NCBI GenBank assembly: GCA_963788115.1
Contig: CAWBFD010000003.1
Location: 310,001 to 374,000, forward strand
Reading direction: 5' to 3'
DNA length: 64,000 nucleotides
DNA from: CAWBFD01 sp963788115
Lineage (GTDB): Bacteria > Actinomycetota > Thermoleophilia > Solirubrobacterales > 70-9
Positions 1 to 8,553 of this stretch are shown one piece after another; within the stretch, counting starts at the first letter, position 1; each line of letters begins with the position of its first letter. A program made the translations under genes and the position numbers. The notes under the pieces were generated by a model. It was given only the letters and a program-made list of their open reading frames with translations. It ran no database searches and had not been told where the DNA came from.

Positions 1-553
1 CACACCCGGGCTCGGGCTCGAGCGCCAGTCGAATGCGGCGCCCGGTCTCGCGCTCCAGGCGGTCGAGGCCGTCCGCCACCTGCTCGAGCGCCGCCCGGGC
101 GGCGGCGCCGGCGGCCTCGCTCCAGTCGTCGCGCCAGCCCAGCGGCAGGGTCGAGATGCTGCCTTCCTCGACGTCGTCAGGGAGCAGCTCCGCGAGCAGG
201 CGCGCCAGCCCCAGCGTGTAGTAGCGGCGACGCGGGTCGGCCCAGCTCGGCCGGTAGACGGCGCGCTTCACGACGGGCGCGTGGAACGACTCGTAGGGGA
301 AGCCGTTCAGGGTCACGACCTCGAGGCGCAGGCGGCGCAGCTCCCGCGCGAGCCGCTTGGCGGCGGCGCCGTTGTCGACGACCTGGCACCCGAGCCACAG
401 GCCGACCCCCAGCGCCGGCACCTCGAGGCGCTCGCGAACCGCCCCGGCGTAGCGCTCGAGCTGCCCGACGACGCCGTCGAGGTCCTCCGCCGGGTGCACG
501 TTCGAGCAGTACGCGAGGTGCAGCAGGCTACCGTCCGGATGGCGAAGCCGCAT
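1..553 (-). CDS. eboE: EboE-like metabolite traffic protein (partial, C-terminus outside window)
   Basis: Open reading frame from ATG at 553 running off the window edge, about 184 residues seen. The N-terminus contains LAYCSNVHPAEDL, GLWLGCQVV, LNGFPYESFHAPVVK, VYRPSWADP, GSISTLPLGWRDD and LALEPEPGC, in that order. This pattern (His in SNVHP, NGFPY..FH, EPEPGC) is what I know of EboE, a TIM-barrel sugar isomerase/epimerase-like protein of ebo clusters. It begins four bases after the stop of the EboB gene, so it is the last visible gene of the operon. In cyanobacteria and Pseudomonas, ebo genes are linked to moving precursors to the periplasm; the substrate here is unknown. The family is fairly sure; the end cannot be seen. 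Confidence 0.85.
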   Translation of the reverse strand, partial: MRLRHPDGSLLHLAYCSNVHPAEDLDGVVGQLERYAGAVRERLEVPALGVGLWLGCQVVDNGAAAKRLARELRRLRLEVVTLNGFPYESFHAPVVKRAVYRPSWADPRRRYYTLGLARLLAELLPDDVEEGSISTLPLGWRDDWSEAAGAAARAALEQVADGLDRLERETGRRIRLALEPEPGC

Positions 554-557
554 CGCC

Positions 558-1418
558 TCAGCGCTCCCCGCGAAGCAGCGTGTTGCCCTCGAACGTGGCG
601 GCGAGGTCGCGCTCGCCGAGGTCGTCGAGGATCAGCCGCTCGCTCTGGCCGAAGAACTCCACCGGGTTTCGCCAGACGACCCGGTCGATGTCGTCCTCAT
701 CGAAGCCGGCGGCCTCCATGGCTGCCACGGTCTTCGGCACCTTCAGGGGGTCGGACACGCCCCAGTCGCAGGCCGCGTTGACCAGGATGCGCTCGGGGCC
801 ATGTTCCTCGAGGACCCGGACCATCCGGTACTCGTCCATCTTGGTGTTCGGGTAGATCGAGAATCCTGCCCAGCAGCCGGTGGGGCGCACCTCGCCGATC
901 GTGAGCTCGTTGTTGTGGTCGATCAGGACCCGCTCCGGGGCCAGCTCCGAGCTCTCGACCAGCTCGAGTGTTCGCAGCGTCCCCGCCAGCTTGTCGCGAT
1001 GCGGGGTGTGTACGAGCACCGGCAGGTCGTGCTCGGCGGCCATGTCGAGCTGGACCCGAAGCGCCTCCTCCTCGGCGGCGGTCATCCCGTCAAAGCCGAT
1101 CTCGCCCACCGCCACCACGCCGTCCTTGGCCAGGAACCGCGGCAGCACCTCGATCACGTCGCGCCTGAGCACGTCGTCGTTGGCCTCCTTCGGGTTGAGC
1201 CCGATCGTGCAGTGGTGCCGGATCCCGAACTGGGATGCTCGGAATCGCTCCCAGCCGAGCAACGAGTTGAAGTAGTCGACGAACGAGCCGACCGACGTGC
1301 GTGGCTGCCCCAGCCAGAAGGCCGGCTCGACCAGAGCCTTGATCCCGGCGGCGGCCATCGCTTCGTAGTCGTCGGTGGTCCGCGAGGTCATGTGTGCGTG
1401 GGGCTCGAAGATCCTCAT
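558..1418 (-). CDS. eboB: TatD-like metal-dependent hydrolase (EboB)
   Basis: A 286-residue TIM-barrel hydrolase of the TatD/amidohydrolase type. The N-terminal metal motif HAHMTSR (His7, His9) is followed by the GEIGFDG metal-bridging Glu strand near residue 103, HTPHRDK near 137 and a DHNN segment near 166. There is no signal peptide, so it should be cytosolic. The start ATG is preceded by AGGAG eight bases downstream of the EboA stop. The position between EboA and EboE and the HAHMTSRTTDDYE start identify it as the ebo-cluster hydrolase (EboB) rather than DNase TatD. The substrate is unknown. Confidence 0.85.
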   Translation of the reverse strand: MRIFEPHAHMTSRTTDDYEAMAAAGIKALVEPAFWLGQPRTSVGSFVDYFNSLLGWERFRASQFGIRHHCTIGLNPKEANDDVLRRDVIEVLPRFLAKDGVVAVGEIGFDGMTAAEEEALRVQLDMAAEHDLPVLVHTPHRDKLAGTLRTLELVESSELAPERVLIDHNNELTIGEVRPTGCWAGFSIYPNTKMDEYRMVRVLEEHGPERILVNAACDWGVSDPLKVPKTVAAMEAAGFDEDDIDRVVWRNPVEFFGQSERLILDDLGERDLAATFEGNTLLRGER

Positions 1419-1426
1419 CTCTGCTC

Positions 1427-2185
1427 CTAGGTGGTCGGGGTCGTCTGGGCCTGTCGCGAGCGGCCGCTCAGCGCCTGCTCGGCAGCGCGGCGGCGATCCT
1501 CGAACGGGCTTTCGAGCTCGGCCTCGATCGCCTGCAGCTCCGCCTCCGGCTGATAACGGTCGATCACGTTCCAGACCTCGTCGGGGATGTCGCGCCCGGC
1601 CGCGACGCGCTCATGCACGAACGCGGCGAGCATCCGCGCGCCGTTTGCGGTCGCCCGCTCCGGCAGCCCGTCGAGCGGAGTGATAGGGACCCCGACGAAG
1701 ACGCACTTGAGCACGGCCTGGTCGTAGTCGGCGTCGTCGAGGTGGGCGGTCGCATAGGGACCGAGCGCGGCCGCGATCAGGCGCGTGTCGTTGGTCCGGA
1801 TCGCATCGTCGACGATGCCGACGGCGCGGTCCCCGATCCGCAGGTAGGGCAGGGCGCGGAGGAGCCCGCGGCGCTCCGCCGTGTCGCCGTAGCGGTAGAG
1901 CTCGCCGAGCTCCGCCTCGACCTCGTCGCCGAGCGCCCCCAGCAGCAGCGTCCGAGCGGCGTCGTCGACCGTCCAGGCATGGACGTCGTCCGGATCCGCG
2001 TCGGGGTCCAGCGGCTCACGGCCGACCTTACGGCCGACCGTGGGGAACAGCGTGCGAATGGCTGCCCCCTCCAGCTCCACCTCCTCGATCGCCTCGGCCA
2101 GCCAGGCCAGGCCCTCCGGACGGGTGACGGAGTCGAGCGCCGCCCGAAGCTCGGACGGATCGAGCAGGCGCTCCGCCGGGCTCAT
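1427..2185 (-). CDS. eboA: EboA domain protein
   Basis: A 252-residue soluble helical protein. The segment LGPYATAHLDDADYDQAVLKCVF, followed by a run of RATANGARMLAAFVHERVAAGR, matches what I know of the EboA family (GPYA..HL, QAVLKCVF, HERVAAGR). No catalytic role is established for this family. The start overlaps the stop of the preceding TIM-barrel gene as ATGA, so translation is probably coupled. Its neighbours EboB, EboC and EboE support the assignment. Confidence 0.85.
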   Translation of the reverse strand: MSPAERLLDPSELRAALDSVTRPEGLAWLAEAIEEVELEGAAIRTLFPTVGRKVGREPLDPDADPDDVHAWTVDDAARTLLLGALGDEVEAELGELYRYGDTAERRGLLRALPYLRIGDRAVGIVDDAIRTNDTRLIAAALGPYATAHLDDADYDQAVLKCVFVGVPITPLDGLPERATANGARMLAAFVHERVAAGRDIPDEVWNVIDRYQPEAELQAIEAELESPFEDRRRAAEQALSGRSRQAQTTPTT

Positions 2186-3033
2186 ACAGCCGCCCCCTGG
2201 CGCTCCTGGGCCTTCATCATCGCGATCGCGGCGGGCACCGTATCGTTGGCCCGGTGCGCATGGCGCGAGAGCTCCACCGCCACCATGCCCTCGTAGCCGA
2301 TCTCGGTCAGCGCACCGAGCGCCGCCGGAAGGTCGAGCTCCCCGTCGCCGAACATGAGGTGCTCGTGCACGCCCCGGCGCATGTCATCCGCGTGCACATG
2401 CACGAGCGAGGGAGCGGCGCGACGGACGCAGTCGGCGACGGACTGCGGTTCGAGGCAGATGCAGTGGCCGAGGTCGAGGGTCAGGCCGAGGGCTCGGGGA
2501 CGACCGAGATCGCGCGCGAGCTGCTCGACCTGGTCGAGGCGCTCGACCAGCATCCCGGGCTCCGGCTCGAAGCCGAGGGTGATCTCCCGCTCCTCGGCGT
2601 GGGCGACCACCCGCGAACAGCCATCGAGGAGCCGCTCCCACGCGGTCGCGGGCCCGAGACCGTCGGGGGACGCGCCCGACCACAACGAGACGACCGGGGC
2701 CCCGAGCTCGGCGGCGACGTCGATCGCGCGGTGGAGCAGCTCAATCCGGCGCTCTCGGCCCTCCGTGAGCAGGTTCGGGAAGTGCTTGCGGTGGGGATCG
2801 AGCGCAAACCGGGCACCCGTCTCGACCACGCAGTCGAGGCCGAGCTCTGACAGGCGGTCCCGCAGCTCGGCCGCGCCGCCGCGCCAGCCCGGTGCGAAGG
2901 GGTCGAAATGGACGTGGTCGAGCGTCAGCGCGACGCCGTCGTATCCGCAGTCGGCGAGCAGCCTGAGGGCGTCCTCGAGCCGGTGATCGGTGAGCCCGTT
3001 GGTGACGTAGCCGTAGCGAAGGCCCGGGCTCAA
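2182..3033 (-). CDS. TIM-barrel sugar isomerase/epimerase-like protein of ebo operon
   Basis: About 283 residues of the AP-endonuclease-2/xylose-isomerase-like fold. Candidate metal ligands are Glu in GFEPEPGM, Asp and His in TLDLGHCI, His in LVHVHADD and Glu in MVAVELSRHA. I chose a TTG start at 3033: it overlaps the EboC stop as TTGA and has an AAGGAGG ribosome site at 3042-3048, eight bases away. A longer GTG-started frame exists, but it would run 45 bases into EboC. A second TIM-barrel protein beside EboE is common in ebo clusters. The substrate is unknown. Confidence 0.75.
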   Translation of the reverse strand: MSPGLRYGYVTNGLTDHRLEDALRLLADCGYDGVALTLDHVHFDPFAPGWRGGAAELRDRLSELGLDCVVETGARFALDPHRKHFPNLLTEGRERRIELLHRAIDVAAELGAPVVSLWSGASPDGLGPATAWERLLDGCSRVVAHAEEREITLGFEPEPGMLVERLDQVEQLARDLGRPRALGLTLDLGHCICLEPQSVADCVRRAAPSLVHVHADDMRRGVHEHLMFGDGELDLPAALGALTEIGYEGMVAVELSRHAHRANDTVPAAIAMMKAQERQGAAV

Positions 3034-3917
3034 GTGACCGACCTCCTTCGCGCCATCGAGCGGGCGAGCGGCCACAGCCCGGCCACCGCCGCGGCCGGTG
3101 CGAGCGCGCCGGCGGCCGCCAGCAGCCCGGCCTCCAGGGGCATCAGCCCCAGGATCCCGGCCCCGACGGCCCGCTGCAGACGCTCGGGCGAGGGCTCGCG
3201 CGCGGCGTCGGCGTGGGCGCCTCCGACGACGCCGGCGTAGGCCGCGACCAAGCCGAGCGACAGCCCGCGGCGCACAGCCGAGCCAGCCGAGCGGCGGACG
3301 GCGAGGACGGTGGCCGCCGACGCGACGCCCGCCGTGGCCACCAGCGCGGTCAGCGGGATCCGCGCGCTGGCGCCCTCCGCTTCGTGCCTAGAGACGGAGG
3401 TCACCACCGCCGTGTGGGCCCCGACCACGGCGGCGGCCGGGAGCGCCGCCGGGGCCCCGTGCGCTCCGGAGCCCATGAGGACGTCGAGCGCACGGCAGGC
3501 GGACATGCCGGCCGCGCCTGCCGGCGTCTGCTTCAGGGCCAGGTCGTAGGCCCACACCGCGCCCGCCAGGGGGGCAGCCACCTTCAGCGCCCTGGCCCCG
3601 TCCGCGGCAACTGCGAGCACCGTGCTCGCCGCGGTGAGCCCGCCTGCGAGGCCAAGGGCGAAGCGGGGCGTCACCCGGCCGGAGGGGATCGGGCGTCCAG
3701 GGCGTTCCCGCGCGTCGACGTCCCGGTCGGCGTAGTCGTTCAGGGCCATGCCGGCCAGATAGAGGGAGGAGGAGGCCGCGGTCAAGCCCGCGGCGCGGGC
3801 GATGTTCCGCCTCTGCCCCGACGCCGCTGCGCCGACCAGCACATCCCCCGGGACGCTGAGGACGGCCGGGAGACGGACGAGCTCGGCGATCGTTGCCGCG
3901 GACGGCATCTCACTCAA
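3030..3917 (-). CDS. eboC: UbiA-family prenyltransferase (EboC)
   Basis: A 295-residue integral membrane protein with about eight hydrophobic segments. The aspartate-rich prenyl-diphosphate site is visible as NDYADRDVD near residue 60, followed by ERPGRPIPSGRVT, the EboC-type variant of the UbiA motif. The second motif is degenerate (YDLALKQTP, then RALDVLMG). The most upstream start is TTG at 3917, which overlaps the upstream stop as TTGA; an ATG at 3908 is the alternative. It presumably transfers a prenyl group to a polar acceptor. Its position between an inositol-phosphate-synthase-like gene and TIM-barrel genes suggests the acceptor is a cyclitol or sugar (inference). Confidence 0.85.
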   Translation of the reverse strand: MSEMPSAATIAELVRLPAVLSVPGDVLVGAAASGQRRNIARAAGLTAASSSLYLAGMALNDYADRDVDARERPGRPIPSGRVTPRFALGLAGGLTAASTVLAVAADGARALKVAAPLAGAVWAYDLALKQTPAGAAGMSACRALDVLMGSGAHGAPAALPAAAVVGAHTAVVTSVSRHEAEGASARIPLTALVATAGVASAATVLAVRRSAGSAVRRGLSLGLVAAYAGVVGGAHADAAREPSPERLQRAVGAGILGLMPLEAGLLAAAGALAPAAAVAGLWPLARSMARRRSVT

Positions 3918-5101
3918 ACGGGCACCTCGTGCAGCACCCAGTCCAGCAGCATGTTGTGCTGATGGTGGAGCGCATGCTCATCGGTGCCCGCCGGGTCCTT
4001 GAAGAAGAAGGCCATTGCGGGGATGACCCCGGCCTCGCCCCGCTCGAGCGCGAGTGCGCCGAGCCGGGCGAGGTCGATCAGGAGCGGCGCGGCCAGCGCC
4101 GAGTCGCATCCCTCCCAGACAAACTGCAGTCGCATCCGGACCCCCAGGAAACCCTCGAAGGTGATGTGGTCCCAAGCGGTCTTCCACTCGCCCAGGTCGC
4201 GTACCCGCTCGATCCGTACCGGGGCCTCCACCGGATAGCCGAGGATCTCCTCCACCGCGCGCCCCTTGGAGCCGAGCTTCGAGCGCGCGATCCCCGGATC
4301 GGCCAGGGTCTCGCCGTCGCCCCCGCCGAGCAGATTGACGCCGCTCCAGGAACGCACCCGCAGCGCCCGTGCGGCGAACGCCGGGGCCAGAGCGGCCTTG
4401 AGGAAGGTCTCGCCGGTCTTGCCGTCGCGGCCGGCCACCGGGACACCGTGAGCATCGGCGAGCTGCACCATGGCCTCCAGGCGGGCTCCGGTGGAGGGGG
4501 TGAAGTCGATGAACGCGCATCCGGTCTCGATCGCGGCCAACGCGTAGAGCGAGCTGGGCGGGAGCACGGCCCTGTCGCGGTCGAGCGCGTCGAGCAGGGC
4601 GTCGGCGTTGGCATGCGAGGGATCGGCATCGACGGGCGGCTCGGTCGATGAGACGTTGATCACCACCACACGACCGAGCTGGTGGCGGGAACGGAACGCG
4701 CGCAGATCGGCTGCCGCGCGGTCGATCGCCGCCCGTGGCTCCGTGCGCGCCTCGTGCCAGCCGATCCCGGCGCGAATGTTCGCCTCCGCCGCCGCCAGCC
4801 GCTCGCTCACGGCCTCCGGCAGCCCGGGGGTGATCACGCCGGAGTCCACCAGGCGCACCGCGCGCAGGGCCAGGGGGGTCTCGACCACGTCGTGGCCGCC
4901 GAAGACGAACGCGTCGACCGCCGGCAGGCTCGCACCGGACAGGCGCGGGTCCATGGTCACCACGCCGACCATCTGCGTAAGGCCGGCGACCACCGCTGCG
5001 GATCCGGTGATGGTGGTGGTCGCGACCGAGCCGCGAGCACCGATCAGCCAGACTCCAACGCGCTCGTCCTGCGGTTTGGCTGCCGACTCGGTCATTCGCA
5101 T
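3914..5101 (-). CDS. Inositol-3-phosphate synthase family protein
   Basis: About 395 residues. A Rossmann NAD-binding start, VGVWLIGARGSVATTTITG, lies near residue 14; VVVINVSSTEPP, FIDFTPSTGA, GRDGKTGETFLK, SWSGVNLLGGGDGETL and KSK-like KLGSKG segments follow. All are typical of myo-inositol-1-phosphate synthase, which cyclises glucose-6-phosphate. The frame is open further upstream, but the ATG at 5101 lies one base after the IspH stop and directly precedes the conserved domain. In described ebo clusters this slot holds EboD, a dehydroquinate-synthase-like sugar cyclase; here another sugar cyclase occupies it. Confidence 0.85.
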   Translation of the reverse strand: MRMTESAAKPQDERVGVWLIGARGSVATTTITGSAAVVAGLTQMVGVVTMDPRLSGASLPAVDAFVFGGHDVVETPLALRAVRLVDSGVITPGLPEAVSERLAAAEANIRAGIGWHEARTEPRAAIDRAAADLRAFRSRHQLGRVVVINVSSTEPPVDADPSHANADALLDALDRDRAVLPPSSLYALAAIETGCAFIDFTPSTGARLEAMVQLADAHGVPVAGRDGKTGETFLKAALAPAFAARALRVRSWSGVNLLGGGDGETLADPGIARSKLGSKGRAVEEILGYPVEAPVRIERVRDLGEWKTAWDHITFEGFLGVRMRLQFVWEGCDSALAAPLLIDLARLGALALERGEAGVIPAMAFFFKDPAGTDEHALHHQHNMLLDWVLHEVPV

Positions 5102-5102
5102 C

Positions 5103-6059
5103 TCATACGGGTAGCTTCGTTGGCGGGAACCGAACGCTCTCAGTCGTCTCCTCGTGGGTCCGTACCTCGTCAAACCCAAGGCCGGCGAGTCGCCGCAGAG
5201 TGGCATCCACCAGCCGCTGGGGGGCGCTTGCCCCCGCACTAAGACCTACTACCCGCGCGTGGCCAAGCCATACCGGATCGATTCGAAACGCATTCGGAAC
5301 GAGGTACGCCGGCGTGCCCTGCGCCTCCGCCACCTCGACCAGCCGGTTGGAGTTCGAGGAGTTCCTGGCGCCGGCGACGAGGACGACGTCGCAGCGTGGC
5401 GCGATCGCCTTGACCGCCGCCTGCCGGTTCTGCGAGGCGTAGCAGATGTCGTCCGTGCGCGGGCCGACCAGATTGGTGAACCGCTCCCGGAGGCGCGCCA
5501 CCAGGTGGGCGGTGTCGTCGACCGCCAGGGTGGTCTGGACGGCGTAGGCGACGGGAGCGTCGTCGGGGATCGGCAGTGCGTCGATCTCGGCCTCGTCGGC
5601 GACCACGTGGGTCCGCTGGGGAGCCTCGCCGAAGGTCCCCTCCACCTCCTCATGACCACGGCGGCCGATGAGCACGACCGTCCGCCCCTCGCGCGCATAG
5701 CGCCGGACCTCGACGTGCACCTTGCTCACGAGCGGACACGTGGCGTCGACGACGCGGAGGCCTCGGCGGTGGGCATTGCGCCTGACCGCAGGAGCCACGC
5801 CGTGGGCTGAGAGGACGCACACCGCACCCTCGGGGACCTCCTCCTCGGACGGGACGAAGCACGCGCCGCGGCGCTCCAGGTCGTCGACCACGTGGCGGCT
5901 GTGGATGATCTCGCCCCGGACGTACACGGGGGCGCCGTACCGGTCCAGCGCCCTCAACACGGTGTCGACCGCGCGCTCGACCCCCGCGCAGAACCCTTGG
6001 GGATATGCCAGCAGGACGACGCCACTCCCCCGGTCAAGCGACATTGCTCCCACCGTCAT
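5103..6059 (-). CDS. ispH: 4-hydroxy-3-methylbut-2-enyl diphosphate reductase
   Basis: A 318-residue LytB/IspH protein, the last step of the MEP isoprenoid pathway (HMBPP to IPP and DMAPP). The three Fe-S cluster cysteines appear in GFCAGVERAV, DATCPLVSKVH and DDICYASQNRQ. The substrate-binding His and Glu segments (EIIHSRHVV, GRRGHEEVEGT) and NSSNSNRL are intact. A GGAGGAGG ribosome site precedes the ATG. It is the first gene of the ebo-type operon and probably supplies prenyl diphosphate for the EboC prenyltransferase (inference). The organism may have another IspH elsewhere. Confidence 0.93.
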   Translation of the reverse strand: MTVGAMSLDRGSGVVLLAYPQGFCAGVERAVDTVLRALDRYGAPVYVRGEIIHSRHVVDDLERRGACFVPSEEEVPEGAVCVLSAHGVAPAVRRNAHRRGLRVVDATCPLVSKVHVEVRRYAREGRTVVLIGRRGHEEVEGTFGEAPQRTHVVADEAEIDALPIPDDAPVAYAVQTTLAVDDTAHLVARLRERFTNLVGPRTDDICYASQNRQAAVKAIAPRCDVVLVAGARNSSNSNRLVEVAEAQGTPAYLVPNAFRIDPVWLGHARVVGLSAGASAPQRLVDATLRRLAGLGFDEVRTHEETTESVRFPPTKLPV

Positions 6060-6127
6060 CCGGCCTCCTCCACGTCCCCGGGCAGGATCTGCTCAACTTC
6101 CGGCCAGCTTTCGCGCGGATTCCGGTC

Positions 6128-6156
6128 AAACTAACAGTTTCGCCGCCCAATCGCAA
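6128..6156 (-). promoter_or_regulatory. Predicted sigma-70-type promoter of the ebo operon
   Basis: On the minus strand TTGCGA (6151-6156) and TAGTTT (6128-6133) are 17 bp apart, about 70 bp upstream of the IspH start. No other promoter is evident in the 228-bp gap. The -10 box resembles the TAGSTT boxes of the secreted-protein genes, but the flanking palindrome differs. Confidence 0.5.
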
Positions 6157-6221
6157 GCCAAAATGGGGCTTTCGCCTGGCGGAACGCGCACCGTGGCGAG
6201 GGGCGAGGGCCGGCCCCTCGG

Positions 6222-6259
6222 TGATGGCTTTTCATGCCTGGAGGCAAGACAAGCCATCA
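6222..6259 (-). terminator. Stem-loop between cupredoxin gene and ebo promoter
   Basis: Outer arms TGATGGCTT (6222-6230) and AAGCCATCA (6251-6259) are perfectly complementary. A second inner pair, TGCCT and AGGCA, lies between them. It sits just after the cupredoxin gene and before the ebo promoter, so it may terminate the MCO-cupredoxin message; no T-run follows. It could instead be an operator, because the CTT...GCCT/AGGC...AAG pattern resembles the palindromes beside other promoters here. Confidence 0.5.
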
Positions 6260-6287
6260 GCGAACGGGAGGGCGTGCCACCAGCGGA

Positions 6288-7031
6288 CTACCGCCGCCTC
6301 ACCTTCAGGGTCGCCGTGGCCGTCTCCCTCGGAGCGTTCGCGGCCGTGGCGCTGAAGCTGATGCGCACGCTCTTGCCCCGGGCCTTGCGCTTCGGCTTGA
6401 TCGTGAACCTGGGCGCCCGCGAGGCGCCGACGCCCAGCGACGCGTACGTTTGGCACGGCTTGCTCGTGATCGCGACGAGCCTCGTCGGGGCTTGCGCGCA
6501 GACGCGGACGTTGGTGCCCGGAGCGGCGCCGACGTTCTCGACGCGGGCCGTGAACGTCGCCTGCTGGCTCGGCCTCACCCGCTTGGTCTGAGGGGTCACC
6601 CCGAGATCGAGCTCCGTGTCCGTCGGGGTGGCGTTGCTGACGTCGGCGGTGCCGACCATCCCAATCCACTCCCCGCCGGAGAAGCCCGAGTGGAGGCGGC
6701 AGATGTACGTCCAGGCGCCCAGCTCCCCGAAGGTGTAGGAGACCGGGGGGCCGTCGGGCTGGACAGGACCGTCGGTGACCTCGAAGATGTCCGGGCCGGC
6801 GGGGTCGGGGTCGCCACCAGGCGGCACCAGCCACACGTCGTGCGGCAGGAAGTTCTCGGGATCGTCGAAGTGCCAGGTGACCGAGTCGTTGAGGGCGACA
6901 TCGACCTGGCCCGGGTCCCAGGCCGTGCCCTTCGCGCTGACGTCGCTCTGCGCCGCCGCGGTCCCCGGCAGCAGCAGTACGGCCGCCGCGGCCGCGACCG
7001 CGACGGCGAAGCCGATCATCCTCTTGCTCAC
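6288..7031 (-). CDS. Secreted cupredoxin with C-terminal two-Cys module
   Basis: A 247-residue protein with an N-terminal signal peptide (residues 1 to about 27, ending AAAQ). Residues 30-135 form a plastocyanin/azurin-like domain with type-1 copper ligands: His in FLPHDVWL, Cys and His in YICRLHSGF and Met in IGMVG. Residues 145-247 are the CARDB/DUF11-like module with two cysteines (VRVCA and KPC) that ends many proteins here. It starts with GTG overlapping the multicopper oxidase stop (GTGA), with GGAGG upstream, so the two are co-translated. It probably carries electrons to or from the oxidase (inference). Confidence 0.85.
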   Translation of the reverse strand: MSKRMIGFAVAVAAAAAVLLLPGTAAAQSDVSAKGTAWDPGQVDVALNDSVTWHFDDPENFLPHDVWLVPPGGDPDPAGPDIFEVTDGPVQPDGPPVSYTFGELGAWTYICRLHSGFSGGEWIGMVGTADVSNATPTDTELDLGVTPQTKRVRPSQQATFTARVENVGAAPGTNVRVCAQAPTRLVAITSKPCQTYASLGVGASRAPRFTIKPKRKARGKSVRISFSATAANAPRETATATLKVRRR

Positions 7032-8549
7032 GTTGCCGTCACCTCCATTTGACGCATCATCTCGTGGTCACCGTGCTCCAGCGCGTGGCAGTGGAACACG
7101 TAGCGACCGGTGAAGCCTGCGAAGTAGACGCGGATCGTCGCCCTCTGGTTGCCCGGCACCGGGACCGTGTCCTTGAACCCGAATCCGCCGTCGGCCGGGT
7201 GCGGCTTGCGCCCACCCACCGAGAGCACCTGGAAGTGGGCCAGGTGGGTGTGCATCGGGTGCATCGAGGGCGTCTCGTTGACCCAGTGCCAGATCTCAGA
7301 CGTCCCGAGCCTCGGGTAGAAATCGACGACGCCGTGCTCGAAGCCCTTTCCGTTGATCTGCCATTCCAGTGGGTCGGTCGAGAGCGTCAAGGTGAAGGTG
7401 CGCTGGGCGGCCACCGACGGCAGGAGGTAGGGCTCCCGCAGGCGCTTCGGTACCCGCGCCCGCTCCTTGCCGCCCTTGACGACGTCGAAGCGCAGCACCT
7501 TCCCGACCGCGGGGGGATCTCCGGGCATGATCGCGCGGTTCGCCAGCACGATCTTCCTCCCCGCCTTGACCTCGCGGAAATCGACCACGACCTCGACCCT
7601 CTCACCCGGGCAGAGAGTGATCACGTTGCGCGGGTAGGGCCTAGGCAGGAGGCCCGTGTCGGCCGCGATCTGCATCATCGGCGCCCCGTTGGAGAGGGCA
7701 AGCTCGTACGTCCGTCCGTTGGAGATGTTCGCGAGCCGCAGCCGGTAGAGCCGCTGCTCGGTCCGCATCCTGGGCGAGACCGCGCCGTTGACCAGGAGCG
7801 TGTTCCCGGGGAGCGCGTCGAGCGGCGGCGTCGCCGGGTAGAGGAGTTGGTTGTCCTCGCTGAAGTTGCGGTCGGCGATCAGCAGCGGTACGTCGAAGCG
7901 CCCGCGGGGCAGGTCGAGCGCGTCCTCGCGTGGGTCCTCGAGCTGGTAGAGGCCGATCAGGCCCCGGTACAGACCCGCGGCAGTGTCGCCGTGGGCGTGC
8001 TCGTGGTACATGAGCGTCGCCCCGCGCTGCTGGTTCGGGTACTCGGTAGACGAACTCGCCCGCCGGGCGGGATCACGTCCTCGGGGTGCCCGTCCGAGGC
8101 GTGCGGGTTGATGCCCCCGTGCAGGTGGACGACGGCGTCGCGCCCGGTGCCGAGCTCGTTGCGCTGGCGAACGTGGGCCGGCCGGCCCACCCGCGCCTTG
8201 ATCGTCGGTCCGGGGAAGATGCCCTCGTAGGCCAGCACGTCGGTGGGCTCGCCGTCGAGAATCTGAACCTGGCCGGGCCGCATGGTGATCTCGTAGCTGT
8301 CGACGCCGCCCGCGGTCGAGACCGGTTCGCAGCACCGGCGGGATCGGCAGGTCCCGCGCGAACGGCGCCCCCCGCCGCGGCGGCCTGGGCCCGAATCGAG
8401 GCCGAGGTGCGCTCGCCGGAGCCGAACTGCGAGCGGCCTGGGAGCGTGCAGAGGAGCGCCGCGGCTCCGACGCCGTGGAGGAGGTTCCTCCGCGTGATCC
8501 TTTGGTTGCCCGGGTCCCAGGGCGAGGGTGGCCTGCCTTGGCTCGTCAC
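7028..8549 (-). CDS. Tat-exported multicopper oxidase (reading frame broken)
   Basis: About 505 residues when the breaks are bridged. A twin-arginine signal (RRNLLHGVGAAALL) starts the protein. All copper motifs are present: VVHLHGGINPH, MYHEHAHGD, HPMHTHLAHF and VFHCHALEHGDHEMM, so type 1, 2 and 3 sites look complete, as in CotA/bilirubin-oxidase-type laccases. The coding frame changes near 8385 (in a G run), 8322 and 8050, yet the protein resumes each time, so indel errors are likelier than decay. The GTG start is four bases after the preceding giant gene, and the stop overlaps the cupredoxin start. It would oxidise cupredoxin, phenols or metals with O2. Confidence 0.8.
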
Positions 8550-8553
8550 GTGC

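Noticed and set aside
3914..5239. Longer N-terminus of the inositol-phosphate-synthase-like protein starting at 5239
   Set aside because: The extra 46 residues would overlap the IspH C-terminus by more than 130 bases and show no conservation; the ATG at 5101 sits directly before the NAD-binding motif.
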